DNA of 64,000 nt from Sternotherus odoratus (GCA_032164245.1 JAVMKO010000006.1:40202319-40266318), one strand, 5' to 3'. Counted from the stretch's first letter, positions 35,086 to 47,364 are shown. Numbers and translations are program-made. Notes: a model not told the origin generated them from the letters alone.

Positions 35086-36707
35086 GCCGACCTTAGCCAG
35101 CACCGGTGGGTGCTCAATGGTTTGAGATTTGGTGTACAGAGCCCTCAACCTGCTTAATACCATGGTAAGCGTACCATTAAAAATCATTTGGCTTCTTTTC
35201 GTTATCTTTATTAAAAGGCTAAAAACAGTTACAGCATTTGAAATCTAATGTAGAAAGACTTTCATGTTAACGTCCCTTCCCCTCTAGCTGGAGAGAGTTT
35301 TTAGAAGGGAAAAAAATCCTTGTTTGACAGTCTTCCGAAAACTGGTCTTGTGGGTAAAAGAGGAAGTAGTTGAGAAGGGCTGGAGCTGGTGGTGTTGCAT
35401 CTGATAAAGTCCAATCCTGTTTAATCTCAGGTGGTGGTTTGGGATTCAGCTGGAGCTGGTACCGGTGGTGGTGTTGTTTGAATCTCTCCCTCTCCCTCTC
35501 TGGCCTGGTCGGGTCAGGACAACCCTCAGGAATAGGACGAAGAAAGCCTGGTGTCCCAGGGATGGCAGTCATGATGCTCCAGTAGCCTCCATCCGTTCTT
35601 CTAATTTCTCGCCCTTCTCCCCAAAAGGGCAGTAAAGGGTGGAATAGTCCTCATTATTTGGTTCACCCAAGAGGCCTAATATCCAAATTACCAATTTTTC
35701 TTAATTAATTTTTGGTTCCACATCTTCTGTTTTTTTGTTTTTTTAACCAGACATGATTTCAGCATAGTTCTTGAATCCTATCAGAGATCTTTTTTTTTGG
35801 TCTGGATTAATTTAGTCTTTCTATTATTTTTGCTCCTGTTTATAGCATTCGTTATCAAAGGCAGCTTGGCCTATGTTCCATCAACATGTGTTATTACAGG
35901 CAATTGTAACATCTCATGAACTTTCATATACTTCTTAGGATGGGAGCATACAAGTAGGATAAATTTGTAGGCCCAGTGTCACAATTTGTCACAGAGAACC
36001 TAAAAGTACTTTTAACTTTTTAAAGAAATTAGCTAGATTAACTAACTGTGTCCCTTTAACTTTTCTTGAGAGTCTCCACGGTTTTGGTAGAGGGATGATG
36101 CATATTCCCTCATCCCATCCCATCTGCAGATCTTAAGACCTATGGAAGGTGATCTGTGTATTTAGAGAGGGGAGGCTAGTGGCATGCGGGCCGCAAGCCT
36201 CTCTTCTGAATGGAAAATGTCATATCCACATACAAAGAATGATAGGAGTTGATTTGATGCATATTAAATAAAACTTGTGCTAGTCAATATATACAACAGA
36301 TTAGTGGTTCAAGGGTCAAGGAACTTATAAGCAAAAGCATTCTAGAATTTTGCTCATGTTAACACTGCTGACCTAGTGATGACAAGTCTAGAATTGTATC
36401 ATGTGGACATATGCCAGACCGTAGCAATTTGAGAAGAAAAAGCTTGTAGATCCACGTGTAAGTAATCCATGTTGAATTCAAAGGTGCACGATCTCTCATG
36501 TGAAAGGTAATATCTGTGACAGTCACTTTTATGTGTCTGGAGTTTAAATGCTATGTTTTGTTGACATAACTACAACTAAACTAAAAGTCTATGGTGCAGA
36601 ACTATATCAGAGGGAAATCTTGGTCTTATAATTATCTCCCGAAAGAGTGAGTGATAATGGAAATAAATATTGAAATGAATGCATTGGCATAAAGGAGGAA
36701 AAAATAG
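35086..36707. other. No feature recognised
   Basis: No gene seen. GGAGCTGGTGGTG and GGAGCTGGTACCGGTGGTGG occur near 35382 and 35451. Confidence 0.45.
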
Positions 36708-36825
36708 CGCTGTCTACATGGGGGGTAAGAGTGATATAACTGTCACTCAGGGGTGTGGATTTTTCACACCCCTGAGTGATGTGATGATACTGATATAGGT
36801 CTGTAATGTACACCTGGCCTATGGG
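36708..36825. mobile_element. Small palindromic MITE
   Basis: CTGTCTACATGGGG at the left and AATGTACACCTGGCC at the right resemble MITE ends. The centre is a perfect hairpin: 15-nt arms TCACTCAGGGGTGTG (36743-36757) and its complement (36765-36779) around a 7-nt loop. Confidence 0.7.
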
Positions 36826-38734
36826 TGCAGTAAAGCAAGAGGACTGGGAGAAGTATAGGGGAGTAGGAGTATATTGGGAAGTAAGAGGAAGTGACTGATG
36901 AGATATAGACAAATAGAGATTATGGAGCTTGACAGGCAGCTGTTTGAGGACCTAAATGATACGAGTTTCTACAACCCATTTGTAAGTATCTTCCTCTGCC
37001 TCTCTTTTGTAGCTCTGGAACTAATATTACAGATTAATAATGTACTTTGTTGACTCGGTGTATCTGCCACTGAATTTGTAAATCCATCCTTTCTATTTCA
37101 GTCAGGCATGACTGGCTGAACAGCCTCTATAAGTAAAAGAAGAAGTGACATGAATAATTCTACCTTGAACTAAGGTCAATGTTACCCTCATATGACTTGG
37201 GCTGAGTGCAAGGAACAAAGACCTACATAAACCCAGTGCCATTAGCAACATGAGGTGCAGACATATTTTGTCATACATCTCAGCTAATAATTTAAGTCAT
37301 TGCAGTTATTTCAGATTTTACAAGAACAATCATATTCTTCATAGAAACTTATTTTAGCGTCAAATTCCTTTCCAGGGTGAAAAGATTTTTAGTCAAAACA
37401 AAAGAGCTGTTCTGTTTCCTGACCATATCTGTTTATTCATAGTGAAGAATGATTAAAATCTTTTCTAGAATCCAGATTGCTCTAGGTCATTGTCATCTCA
37501 AAGCACATATTTTTTGCTCGTTGCATTAAAGTATAGCTGTATGTATTTGTTTTTGTATTCCCCTGTGTACATCTGAAAGAACTTCTGTTTTAATATATTA
37601 CAACTGATTTCAATCAGTATAGCAAGCTACCTCTACGTTTTATGTGATATTTTGAATTTTAAAAATTGGTACTGACTAGTGCAATATAAAAGTATTGGGA
37701 TATTTTGCAACTGGCATCAAAGGAGGAATTTTTTATACATACATCTTAACCCAGCTTACCATAATGTAGAAAACCTGTGGTATCTCTACCACAATGACAA
37801 AATGGCCAATTTAAAATATCTTCAAAAATATTATTTTCTTCCAGCAAATGATAGATATATCGCTTTCAAAGTAACACTATAATTTCTAAAAGGGAAAGGG
37901 GTAAAAAGTAAACTATCTTTCCAATGAAAAATGATAGTATCTTTAGCAAAATAAACTTGTGTGGATTTTACTTTGATCGTTAAAGGTATCATAGATCAAA
38001 TAGCCATTAATCACTTTAGAAATATTTAGGTTACACGATTTTGTGGTCATATAATACTTCTGCTTAACTGTCAGTTGGAATCCACATACTGTAGAATGTC
38101 TATCTAGGATATTTAATCTGCTTAGCGAGTGGAACTTTGTGAGGCAGGAATTTTTTAAGGAATTATCATATTTTTACACTGAGGCATCTAAATAATTTTT
38201 TGTTACTTATCATATTGTTTGCAACCATTAATAGCATAAATGAAGGAGCACAGTTAGGGGATATTATGCTTTTTGTTGTATTTTAACTCCCTGTTCAATA
38301 CAAACACTTGCATCCCTCTGCGGGACATGCAACTCTTGTGAACACATCATCATTATCAAAATGCTGTTCTGCACAGGCACACCATCAAAACATGTACCAG
38401 TATGCAAAATCTCTCCACAATCTTAGTATTAACAAAATCTTCTTACGTAATGCAACAAATTGTGATTTAAAAACTTTTTAAAAATTTGGATGATGACTCA
38501 CTTGTTTAGGAACCTGGAATTGAGGTCTTAATGGTCTTTCTTGCCCTGATTTTTGAGTCTGGCTGCACTTTGCTCAGGGTTGTGGCCAAAGTCACCCATC
38601 CATTTTCCTCCTAGTCTGGCACCACTAGGAACCACTTTGTTCTATCTTAGGCCAGGGGCCAACCTCAGTGCTGCTCTAAACTGTATTTGGCTGCTCATGG
38701 CCCCAAGGAGCAATGGAGAATAGCAACAGAGCTG
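36826..38734. other. No gene; AT-rich
   Basis: Strongly AT-rich. No repeat family or gene recognised. Confidence 0.45.
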
Positions 38735-39571
38735 GTTAAAAAAAAAAATTCAAATTCCAATATTTTTGACCAAACAAGTTCAAGTTTTGTAAAGACATTT
38801 TAAAAAATTAGTTCCCATTTTGTGACCAGGTCTAAGTAGCAAATGCAGCAGCATTCTGGACATACCCACAGCATGCTTCCACAGTGTGAGGGGAGCTAGC
38901 ACAAAACCGTTATATCATTGTAGTTCCTGGGGAGTTCTGCTTAAAAATTCTGTGGTTTGACTGAAGCTGTAGAGAGAGTGCTTGATGTTGCATGCAATAC
39001 ATTAATGAAAGCCTTTAGCATGATGTTTTCATAGGAGAAAGACATACTACAACGTAACACCCAATAGGAGAGAGAGGGGAAGGATAATAAGGTCAAAAGT
39101 GCTCAGCATTGGCCTGGCTCTGCTCCCATTGACATCTGAGTATGCAGTCAAAGCCACTGGTGAGTGCTTTTGAAAATTCCACCCTAAGAGGGAAAGGCAA
39201 GAAAAGATTCATGTTCCAAGATGAGAGAGGAAGAGTTGAAGAACTCATGAGGTTAAGCACTGGTGAGTTTGTGCAAGGGACATACCAATTTGCTGTAATT
39301 TAGACCATGCAAGAGAGATCCGGAAACCTTATTCTACCCTTTAGAGCTAGCCACTCTTCTCAGATGACACATACCAGTTGTAGAAATCATTCACAGTACC
39401 ACACTGAGTAGCAGAGACTCTGTCTGGATTGGAAGCAGGGCTATTGCTGTTTAATGAGAACCATTTTTTTTTTTTTCAGATTCAGACACATTCAAGCTTA
39501 GGTTTAAGACACCAGATTTAAGTTTCGCTAACATTGATGCTTCTGCTGAGTATGCCATGGTGGAGTCAAAA
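38735..39571. other. No gene; repeat scraps
   Basis: 38735-38830 resembles the AT-rich repeat seen at 33960 and 49155. 39110-39185 (CTGCTCCCATTGACATCTG...TTTTGAAAATTCCACCC) resembles the edge of the 26808 repeat family. Nothing else. Confidence 0.4.
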
Positions 39572-39855
39572 GGTCTCGTCTATACCTAAAAATTAGATTG
39601 AGTTTTTCACAGGCTTGAATGATGTGGCTAAGTTCACACTGAGTGTGACACAGTTAGGACAATATAACCCCCTCTATACATGCAGGTAGGTTGATGGAAG
39701 AATTCTTCCATTGATCTTGCAACCACTTCTCGGAGAGGTGGATTAACTACATCACTGGAAAAACCTTGTCTGTCAATGTAGGAAGCATCTACACTACTGT
39801 GCTACAGCAGCACGGCTGCAGTACCATAGCTGTGGCGCATCTAGAGAAAACAGAC
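39572..39855. mobile_element. Harbinger-type MITE (family of 18728 and 60484)
   Basis: Starts GGTCTCGTCTATACCTA. The interior has GGAAGAATTCTTCCATTGA, a perfect 12-nt palindrome core, then CGGAGAGGTGGATTAACTAC, CATCTACACTACTGTGCTAC and CAGCACGGCTGCAGTACC, which match 60484-61890 outside its insertions. The right end is degraded. Confidence 0.75.
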
Positions 39856-40575
39856 ACAGACAAAGGTTTATTCCGTTAGCTGAACAGAAATATTGCATTT
39901 GTTGATGGTCTGAAATGATAATCTTGACTAGTAAATGTCTAGCGTTAGCCTTCAGCATTATTAACAAATGACTGACTTTGAATTAATCTTCATTTTGCTT
40001 TGCTGATCTGCTTATCTCCTTCCTGTTACTTGAGCGAATCCCGATAGTATATATTTTCATAACTGCAAAAATACCTGCATTTATATTATCATTCCAGGTT
40101 ATGGACAAACATTTATAATCTGTGGAAGCTACTTTTTCATCAAATGCACTGCAGAATGCCAGTTTTGAATCACACCATTTCTAAATATAATTCTAGCCAT
40201 TTATTCCAGATGTACACTTGCTTTACTCTACAGTAGTAGAATCCAGGCCAGACTGATCAGTCCCTTCAATGAATTATGTGAATATGGCCACAAGACAATG
40301 ATCTGTCCATGGGGAAAAGAACAGATTATGAAGGGTAGAATGGACAAGGTAGAATGCTTACATGGGATGAAAAGTAAACTGCTGATATATTCAAGTCCAG
40401 GAGCAAATGGGCCAATCCTGGCTCAGCACCAGTTTTTAAATGGGGGAAGAGACATCCAAGCAACTTGACCCCAAGCAATGGAGGGCACGTAGGTAAACAG
40501 ATTAGTCATAGGCACTTGCAAAGCAGCATGGGATAGCAGTTGGAGGACTGTCAAGGTAATGCACAGCAGTATTGT
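39856..40575. other. No feature recognised
   Basis: AT-rich until about 40420, then mixed composition leading into the LTR at 40580. No gene. Confidence 0.45.
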
Positions 40576-41077
40576 GTGCTGTGGTAGACCCAGGGCAGAC
40601 AGCTGCCAGAAGGACCTGTAATTAGAAGGGTTACTACAGGGAAATTGGGTCCAGCTGAGCAAGGCTGCCACAGACAGAAGCAGGGCCAGCTGAGGCCAGT
40701 TAAGGAGGCTGTCCGAGCCCTTTAAAGAGACTCCTCCCCAGAGAGGAGTGTGGGAGTTTGAGGAGTGAGTTTGGAGACAGTGGGAGTTTGAGGAGTGAGT
40801 TTGGTGAAAGCAGAGGGGCGTGAGGAGTGAGTTGGAGGAAGCAGGGACGGAGAGGCTGCTGGCAAGCAGGGGAAGAGAACAAAGGGTCCCTCCCAGGGGG
40901 GACCTAGCTTTCCTAGCCTGCAGGAGCCTGACCGTGAGCGAGAGAGAGACCGAGAGTGGGCTGCTAAGGAGCAGCGGAAAACCGGGGTCTGGTGCAGCCT
41001 GGGCAGGGTGCCAGTGCCACGCCAGAACCCCAGAGGACTTGAGTCAGGGGAGCCGAGGAGCCACCTTGTCACAGTGC
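40576..41077 (+). mobile_element. Probable solo LTR with GTGC target duplication
   Basis: The LTR proper is 40580-41073 (494 bp), starting TGTGGTAGACCC and ending CCTTGTCACA. TGTG/CACA ends are flanked by GTGC at 40576-40579 and 41074-41077. A CCCTTTAAAGAG box at 40719-40730 could be a TATA-like element. 40741-40815 is a tandem repeat (GTGGGAGTTTGAGGAGTGAG twice, plus part). A 4-bp duplication alone is weak; combined with the end structure it is plausible. Confidence 0.6.
40741..40835 (+). repeat. About 36-bp tandem repeat in the LTR
   Basis: GTGGGAGTTTGAGGAGTGAG TTTGG occurs at about 40749 and 40780, with a third partial unit (GTGAGGAGTGAGTTGGAGGA) after 40818. Interrupted. Confidence 0.7.
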
Positions 41078-41384
41078 ACATGAACAATAGTCCACACTAA
41101 TTCAATTTGCATCAAAATTAGTGCACTTTGAAAGAAGACTCCAGAATTCACACCAAGCAGGGAGTCAGTGCACTTCATGGGTTTGTGTCATTTACATGCA
41201 GGCATACCCAATCTGCACAAACTCGAGTTATTATGGAATAACCCCCCTCCTCTTTACCACCATATATAGATAATCCCTTTCAATGAATGTGCATTCATGA
41301 AACAACGCTCACTTTTTACAGTGCTCATTCTTTAACCAATGGATAACATTGTAGCCCTTGGATAATTAGAAAGGGAAGGATAAA
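41078..41384. other. No feature recognised
   Basis: AT-rich spacer between the LTR and the CR1. Confidence 0.5.
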
Positions 41385-43268
41385 TTAATATCGCTGCTCA
41401 GGCATGCAGGAGTGAAATCAGGAAGGCTAAATCACACTTGGAGGTGCAGCTAGCAAGGGATGTTAAGGGTAACAAGAAGGGTTTCTTTAGGTATGTTAGC
41501 AACAAGAAAAAAGTCAAGGAAAGTGTGGGCCCCTTACTGAATGAGGGAGGCAATCTAGTGACAGAGGATGTGGAAAAAGCAAATGTACTCAATGCTTTTT
41601 TTGCCTCTGTCTTCACAAACAAGGTCAGCTCCCAGACTCCTGCATTGGGCAGCACAGCAGGGGAGGAGGTGACCAGCCGTCGGTGGAAAAAGAAGTGGTT
41701 CAGGAATATTTAGAAAAGCTGGACGAGCACAAGTCCATGGGGCCGGATGCACTGCATCCGAGGGTGCTAAAGGAGTTGGTTGATGTAATTGCAGAGCCAT
41801 TGGCCATTATCTTTGAAAACTCATGGCGATCGGGGGAGGTCCCGGATGACTGGAAAAAGGCTAATGTAGTGCCCATCTTTAAAAAAGGGAAGAAGGAGGA
41901 TCCAGGGAACTACAGGCCAGTCAGCCTCACCTCAGTGCCTGGAAAAATCATGGAGCACGTCCTCAAGGAATCAATCCTGAAGCACTTAGAGGAGAGGAAA
42001 GTGATCAGGAACAGTCAGCATGGATTCATCAAGGGCAAATCACGCCTGACTAACCTAATTGCCTTCTATGATGAGATAACTGTCTCTGTGGATGAGGGGA
42101 AAGCAGTGGATGTGTTGTTCCTTGACTTTAGCAAAGCTTTTGATACGGTCTCCCACAATATTCTTGCCAGCAAGTTAAAGTATGGGTTGGATGAATGGAC
42201 CATAAGGTGGATAGAAAGCTGGCTGGATTGTCGGGCTCAATGGGTAGTGATCAGTGGCTCCATGTCTAGTTGGCAGCCGATATCGAGCGGAGTCCCCCCA
42301 AGGGTCGGTTCTGTGGCCTGTTTTATTCAATATCTTTATTAATGAACTAGAAGATGGTGTGGACTGCACCCTCAGCAAGTTTGCAGATGACACTAAACTG
42401 GGAGGAGTGGTAGATACACTGGAGGGTAGGGATAGGATACAGAGGGACCTAGACAAATTAGAGGACTGGGCCAAAAGAAATTTGATGAGGTTCAACAAGA
42501 AGTGCAGAGTCCTGCACTTAGGACGGAAGAATCCCATGCACTGCTACAGACTAGGGACCGAATGGCTAAGTAGCAGTTCTGCAGAAAAGGATCTAGGGAT
42601 TGCAGTGGCTGAGAAGCTGGATATGAGTCAACAGTGTGCCCTTGTTGCCAAGAAGGCTAAAGGCATTTTGGGCTGTAGAAGTAGGGGCATTACCAGCAGA
42701 TAGAGGGACGTGATCCTTCCCCTCTATTCGACATTGGTGAGGCCTCATCTGGAGTACTGTGTCCAGTTTTGGGGCCCCCACTACAAGAAGGATGTGGAAA
42801 AATTGGAAAGAGTCCAGAGAAGGGCAACAAAAATGATTAGGGGCCTGGAGCGCATGACTTATGAGGAGAGTCTGAGAGAACTGGGATTGTTTAGTCTACA
42901 GAAGAGAAGACTGAGGGGCGATTTGATAGCTGCTTTCAACTACCTGAAAGTGGGTTCTAAAGAGGATGGATCTAGACTGTTCTCAGTGGTAGTAGATGAC
43001 CAAACAAGGAGTAATGGTCTCAAGTTGCAGTTGGGAAGGTTTAGATTGGATATTAGGAAAAACTTTTTCACTAGGAGGGTGGTCAAGCATTGGAATGGGT
43101 TACCTAGGGAGGTGGTAGAATCACCTTCCCTAGAGGTTTTTAAGGTCAGGCTTGATAAAGCCCTTGCTGGAATGATTTAGTTGGGGATTGGTCCTGCTTT
43201 GAGCAGGGGGTTGGACTAGATGACCTCCAGAGGTCCCTACCAGTCCTGATATTCTATGATTCTATGAA
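41385..43268 (+). mobile_element. CR1 LINE, 5'-truncated, 1.9 kb
   Basis: The longest CR1 in the window. It covers the reverse transcriptase region and 3' UTR and ends CTGATATTCTATGATTCTAT. The 5' part of ORF2 (endonuclease) and ORF1 are absent, as usual for CR1 truncation during reverse transcription. The 23100 and 28540 copies are co-linear with its 3' end. It is quite intact, suggesting a relatively young insertion. Confidence 0.95.
41438..43180 (+). pseudogene. CR1 ORF2 reverse transcriptase, broken
   Basis: This is the part of the CR1 polyprotein that copies element RNA into DNA at the insertion site. Four frame pieces follow each other: 41438-41713, 41683-42342, 42254-42703 and 42710-43180. 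Visible reverse transcriptase landmarks are a region with GNYRPVSLTS (about 41910), an LFLDFSKAFDTVSH block (about 42118) holding the first catalytic aspartate, an SPQGSVL-type block (about 42290), and FADD at 42380-42391, the catalytic pair of the polymerase active site. The C-terminal [14 protein letters not shown] block follows. Frameshifts fall near 41690 and 42300. A TAG stop at 42704 sits where the copy at 23100 has TCG, so this is a single-base nonsense change. No upstream endonuclease domain, so the copy cannot move by itself. Confidence 0.93.
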
Positions 43269-44095
43269 CCTTTTTCTTACCTACTGAGAATACAGCTCTG
43301 TTAAACAGGTTGTGCTGTAATTTTCAGGGTTCTACTTACACCTCTGTGCAATTGGTCTGAAATGGAAATGTCAGGTCTTAACTGTCCTAAGTCTGTGTTT
43401 CTAGGATGGAGAGCGGGCCTGATCTAAAAAAGTTACCACTTGTTGAAACAATATTCCAGAACTGGCACTAGGCATAAGAAGACTAAGCAATGACTTAGGG
43501 CCCCAAGCAGCTCAAGGGGGGGATCCACTATTCGCTTTTTTAGTATGTTTTGTGCCCCCTCCCACAAATATTCCTGCTTAGGACCCCATCATAGTAATGA
43601 CATTAACTATTTAGTCACTAAATTTAGCTGGGAAGAATTTCTTATATGATATCTGCATTTCAGGGCGACTGCCACACAGGATTTCAAGGGACATGAGGGG
43701 GATCAAGCTGCTTAACAAATACAGACATTGGAATTGCTTATGCTGAGCTAGCATTCACTTCTAAAGTCACTAACTAGCTCACCAAAAATGTTGTGGTATC
43801 ACAGACATTACCGTGAAGGAAACCACATTGTCAAGCATCCTGAGGATGAGGAAATAGTGATAGCACTTCTGTTAACAGATCAGGGCACTTAACCCTTTTA
43901 ATGCTAGCACTAAATTGACATTTCACATGAGATGGATATTTTGTTCAGGGAAAATCTTCCAAAAAAAGGCATTAGACACAGCAGATGAACACATTCTAGA
44001 TGGACTTTGTCCAATTCCCCCCCAACTTCCAATTGCTACCTTTAACCAGGTCTTCTGATACTCACAAATAACAAATTTACATGAGGTGTAGCATA
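43269..44095. other. No gene; one repeat fragment
   Basis: 43455-43580 (CACTAGGCATAAG...GGGCCCCAAGCAGCTCAAGG) looks like part of a GC-rich dispersed element. The rest is unremarkable. Confidence 0.4.
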
Positions 44096-44400
44096 CCAGT
44101 ATAAGCGACAAAGAGTCTTGTAGCACCTTCTAGACGAACAGATGTTTAGGAGCATAAGCTTTTGTGGGCGAATCAGCTGCTGGAAGTGGGCCTCATCCTC
44201 CCTGATTGAATTTACCTTGTTATCTCTAGCCTGATTCTTGCCTACATATTTATTGCTGCCTCTGGAGATTTCCACAACATTCATCTGACAAAGTGGGTCT
44301 TTGCCCACGAAAGCTTATGCTCCTAAACATCTGTTAGTCTAAAAGGTGCTACAAGACTTTGTCACTTTTGTGGATCCAGACTATCCCTCTGATACTGCAG
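44096..44400. mobile_element. Element with about 65-bp inverted arms
   Basis: Left arm 44108-44170 (GACAAAGAGTCTTGTAGCAC ... AGGAGCATAAGCTTTTGTGG) and right arm about 44306-44370 are reverse complements with few differences, separated by about 135 bp. GGATCCAGACTATCCCTCTG follows the right arm. I associate the phrase with a common turtle/crocodilian repeat whose class I cannot name. Confidence 0.75.
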
Positions 44401-44813
44401 ACCAGTCTGAATCTTTGATTAAATAAATAAGACAACAAGTTCCAAATTAACAGTTTTCTATGGAGAAATTTCAAAAGACCAGACTATACAGCAGAGCATC
44501 TTTAGCAACATAAGGAAAATAATCTGTTACTGTAACACAAATAAACAATAATGTAACAATCTTCCCAAACACGAGAGGAGCCAGCATCTATGATCACTGT
44601 GATTTCATTCCACTTCAAGATTCAGTAGGCCTTGTCCTTTTTCCAGTTTCCCAGCCAAACTGAAAGCAGTGTATGTTTGAGCGCGGGAAATCAATCTTGT
44701 CAAGATCTTTTCCTTAAATTCAATTTAATATATTAATGCATAGAACAGGAAAGAGAGAGCAAATGCTGTTAGAGTCAGATTCCTATAGAGTTATTTCTTC
44801 TCTTTAAATTCAT
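44401..44813. other. No feature recognised
   Basis: AT-rich; nothing recognised. Confidence 0.5.
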
Positions 44814-44942
44814 AGATTTTCAGGCCAGGAGGAACCATTATGTTCATTCTAGTCTGCCCTCTTGCATAACCCATGTGATAGAATTTTACCCTGTTATTTC
44901 CCTATCAGGTCCCTAATTTCTGGTTGACCTAGGGCATAACTT

Positions 44943-46102
44943 GCCCACATGCTCAGGATTTAGCTGATTGCCATATTTGGGGTCGGGAAGGAATTTTCCT
45001 CCAGGGCAGATTGGCAGAGGCCCTGGGGTTTTTTCGCCTTCCTCTGCAGCGTGAGGCATGGGTCACTTGCTGGAGGATTCTCTGCACCTTGAAGTCTTTG
45101 AACCATGATTTGTGGACTTCAATAGTTCAGACAGGTTAGGGGTTTTATTATAGGAGTGGGTGGGTGAGATTTTGTTGCCTGCATTGTGTAGGAGATCAGA
45201 CTAGATGATCATAATGGTCCCTTCTGACCTTAAAGCAGGGGTGGGCAAACTACAGGCCACATCCATCCCGTGGGACCGTCCTACCCGGCCCCTGAGCTGC
45301 GGGCTGAGGAGACTGCTCCCGGCTCCTCCCCTGCTGTCCCCCATCCTCCGGAGCCACACTGCCATGTGAGCAGTGCTCTGTGGGGCGGGGCTGCGTGCTC
45401 CTGTGGATCAGCGTGGTAATGTGTTTGGCTGGAGCCAAACACAGCTCTGAGCAGCATGGTAAGGGGCAGAGGGTCCCGGGGAGCAGTCGGGGGATGGGGA
45501 GAGGAGTTGGATAGGGTGTGGGAGTCCCGGGGGGCTTGTTGGGGGCAGGGGTGTGGATAGGGGTTGGGGTAGTCAGGGGACAGGGTGCGTATGTGTGTGT
45601 GTGTGTGTGTGCGTGCATAGGGGGTGGGATCCTGGGGGGTAATTAGGGTGGGGGGTCTCTGGGGTGGTCAGAAGATGGGGGGGTCAGGGATTCTGAGGGG
45701 GCAGTCAGGAGCTGGGGGGCTGGATAGGGGGCGGAGGGCGTGTGTGTGTTTGGATAGGGGGTGGGATCCTGGGGGGGTAATTAGGGTGGGGGGTCTCGGA
45801 AGGGGGTGGTCAGAAGACCGGGGGGGGGGTCAGGGATTCTGAGGGGGCAGTCAGGAGCTGGGGGTTGGATGGGGGTGGAGTCCTGGGGAGCATTTAGGGG
45901 TCTTGGAGGGGGCGGTCAGCGGACAAGAAGTTGGGAGGGTTGGATGGGTTGGAGGTTCTGAGGGGGGCAGTCGGGGAAAGAAGTGGGAGGGGGCAGATAG
46001 GGGGTGGGGACCAGCCTTCCCTACCCAGCCCTCTGTACAGTTTGCAACCCCGATGTGGCCCTGGGGCCAAAAAGTTTGCCCACCTCTGCCTTAAAGTTAT
46101 GA
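44943..46102 (+). mobile_element. Plus-strand CR1 3' end, interrupted by a hAT
   Basis: GGTCGGGAAGGAATTTTCCT, GGCAGATTGGCAGAGGCCC, TTGCTGGAGGATTCTCTGC and AGACTAGATGATCATAATGG follow the order of a known CR1-type 3' end. The tail GACCTTAAAGTTATGAA is split at TTAAAG by the hAT at 45236-46088. Confidence 0.8.
45228..46096 (+). mobile_element. hAT non-autonomous element with CCTTAAAG duplication
   Basis: The element proper is 45236-46088 (853 bp). It starts CAGGGGTGGGCAAACTAC and ends AAGTTTGCCCACCTCTG, with CCTTAAAG at 45228-45235 and 46089-46096. The left third is GC-rich; the rest is a G-run-rich strand with repeated GGGGGTGGGATCCTGGGGGG-type units and a (GT)n run at 45590-45612. Same family as 4489-5024. 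Confidence 0.93.
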
Positions 46103-46465
46103 ATAAGGTCTCTAGTCTTGATTTAAAGACTTCAAATGATAGAAAATTTGCTACAGACTTTGTAAATTGTTCTAACTTAATTACCCTCACTGTTAAAACT
46201 TTATCCTTGATTTCCAGTCTTCACTGTCTATCTTGATCAGTCATTGGCTCTCCTTATGCCTTTGTCTACTAGATAAAAGAGCCCTCTACTATCACAAATC
46301 TTCTATGTAGATACTTAAGCTTTTTAAGTCTCTTGCAGAAAGGCAGGTTTTGCAGATCTCAAATCATTCTTGTACCTTTTTTCTGAACCCTTTCCAGTTT
46401 TCTAATGCTGTATACAGTGGTAATACCACCTCCCTAATCCTACGTGATAGTACCCTTCTTACACT

Positions 46466-47364
46466 TCTAAGGATTTGTTTAAACACAGAAACTGCACTGG
46501 TATAGAATTATTGGTATAGTATAATTAAAAAGAAATGCAGGAGTGGAGGAGCTTCATTGCTGCCCTAAACACCAGAGTCATAATGGGAACATGACGATGA
46601 CAATTGAAAAAACAACATTGTGCCCTTGCAATGGTGCATGTCACAACATCTGTGTCCACGCAGCAAGATACTGGTCACTAAAGGTATGGTACGCTGCAGG
46701 TAGATACCTGATGTTCTCCACACTGACTACCACCTGAGTGGGGATTTTCTGCTCTGTACTGTGGTGTCACAGAGAATTATGGGAACTGAAGTCAACACTC
46801 AGCTTTCTCTCTGATATATTGCCACTCACTTGGGCCAGTTCTGAACTGCTCACCACTTACATGGCTGAGGATGGAGTAATGTTGTGTTTTTGTCCTTTGT
46901 TAGGCCAGAAAATATAACCCTGTTGCCCAGGGATGGCCACTGGAGCTAGACTGACTCAACAGAGAAGAACTTGCACATAAAGGAAGTGGATGCAACTCCT
47001 CCTTGTTCTGTCCCCCAGCTACACATGATGCAGTGACTTATTGAGCTAGTCCAATGAGGATTATTTGGTGGGACTTGATCATATTGTAGATCTAGGATGG
47101 CCAGCAGTGGCTCCAAAGCTTCATGTGGCAGGACACGTTCCTGGAGTTATGTGATGAACCCCTGCCTTGCAGTGTCAGAACATCAGGATAAGAGCTTAGC
47201 ATGGAGAAACAAGAGGTAATTACAGCGTGAAAGCTTGTAACCTCATATTGCTACTGAGCAGTGGGGACCCAATTTGGTATGGGAGAACTACAGTTGGGCA
47301 GTCATCACTGAGGTGTGCACGGCCATGCAGCTGCTCAAGGTGGTCGGTGTATTGGAAATAATAG
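46466..47364 (+). mobile_element. Second Harbinger relic
   Basis: GGATTTGTTTAAACACAGAA at the left edge is a damaged Harbinger-type end. GAGAATTATGGGAACTGAAG and related phrases fill the 5' part. Two transposase fragments survive at 47108-47161 and 47295-47354 in different frames. The right side is lost where the GC-rich composite begins near 47365. Confidence 0.6.
47108..47354 (+). pseudogene. Harbinger transposase fragments
   Basis: In the frame of 47108 the DNA reads WLQSFMWQDTFLELCDEP, which aligns with WLRNFRMRKGTFMELCDL of the intact transposase (residues 140-157). After a frameshift, 47295-47354 reads WAVITEVCTAMQLLK, aligning loosely with VGFAVMQVSRAIVERLL (residues 206-222). Order and spacing match the protein. 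This fragment ends just before the part retained by the 5132-5245 relic. Confidence 0.7.

Larger units (their letters stand above)
44814..46465 (-). mobile_element. Minus-strand CR1 fragment split by later insertions
   Basis: The 3' end is at about 44814 (the plus strand reads TCATAGATTTTCAGGCCAGG, complement of a CR1 tail). It runs to about 44942, then resumes near 46103 (AAGGTCTCTAGTCTTGATTT) and continues through CCCTTTCCAGTTTTCTAATG to about 46465. The gap is filled by a plus-strand CR1 that itself contains a hAT. Confidence 0.75.
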
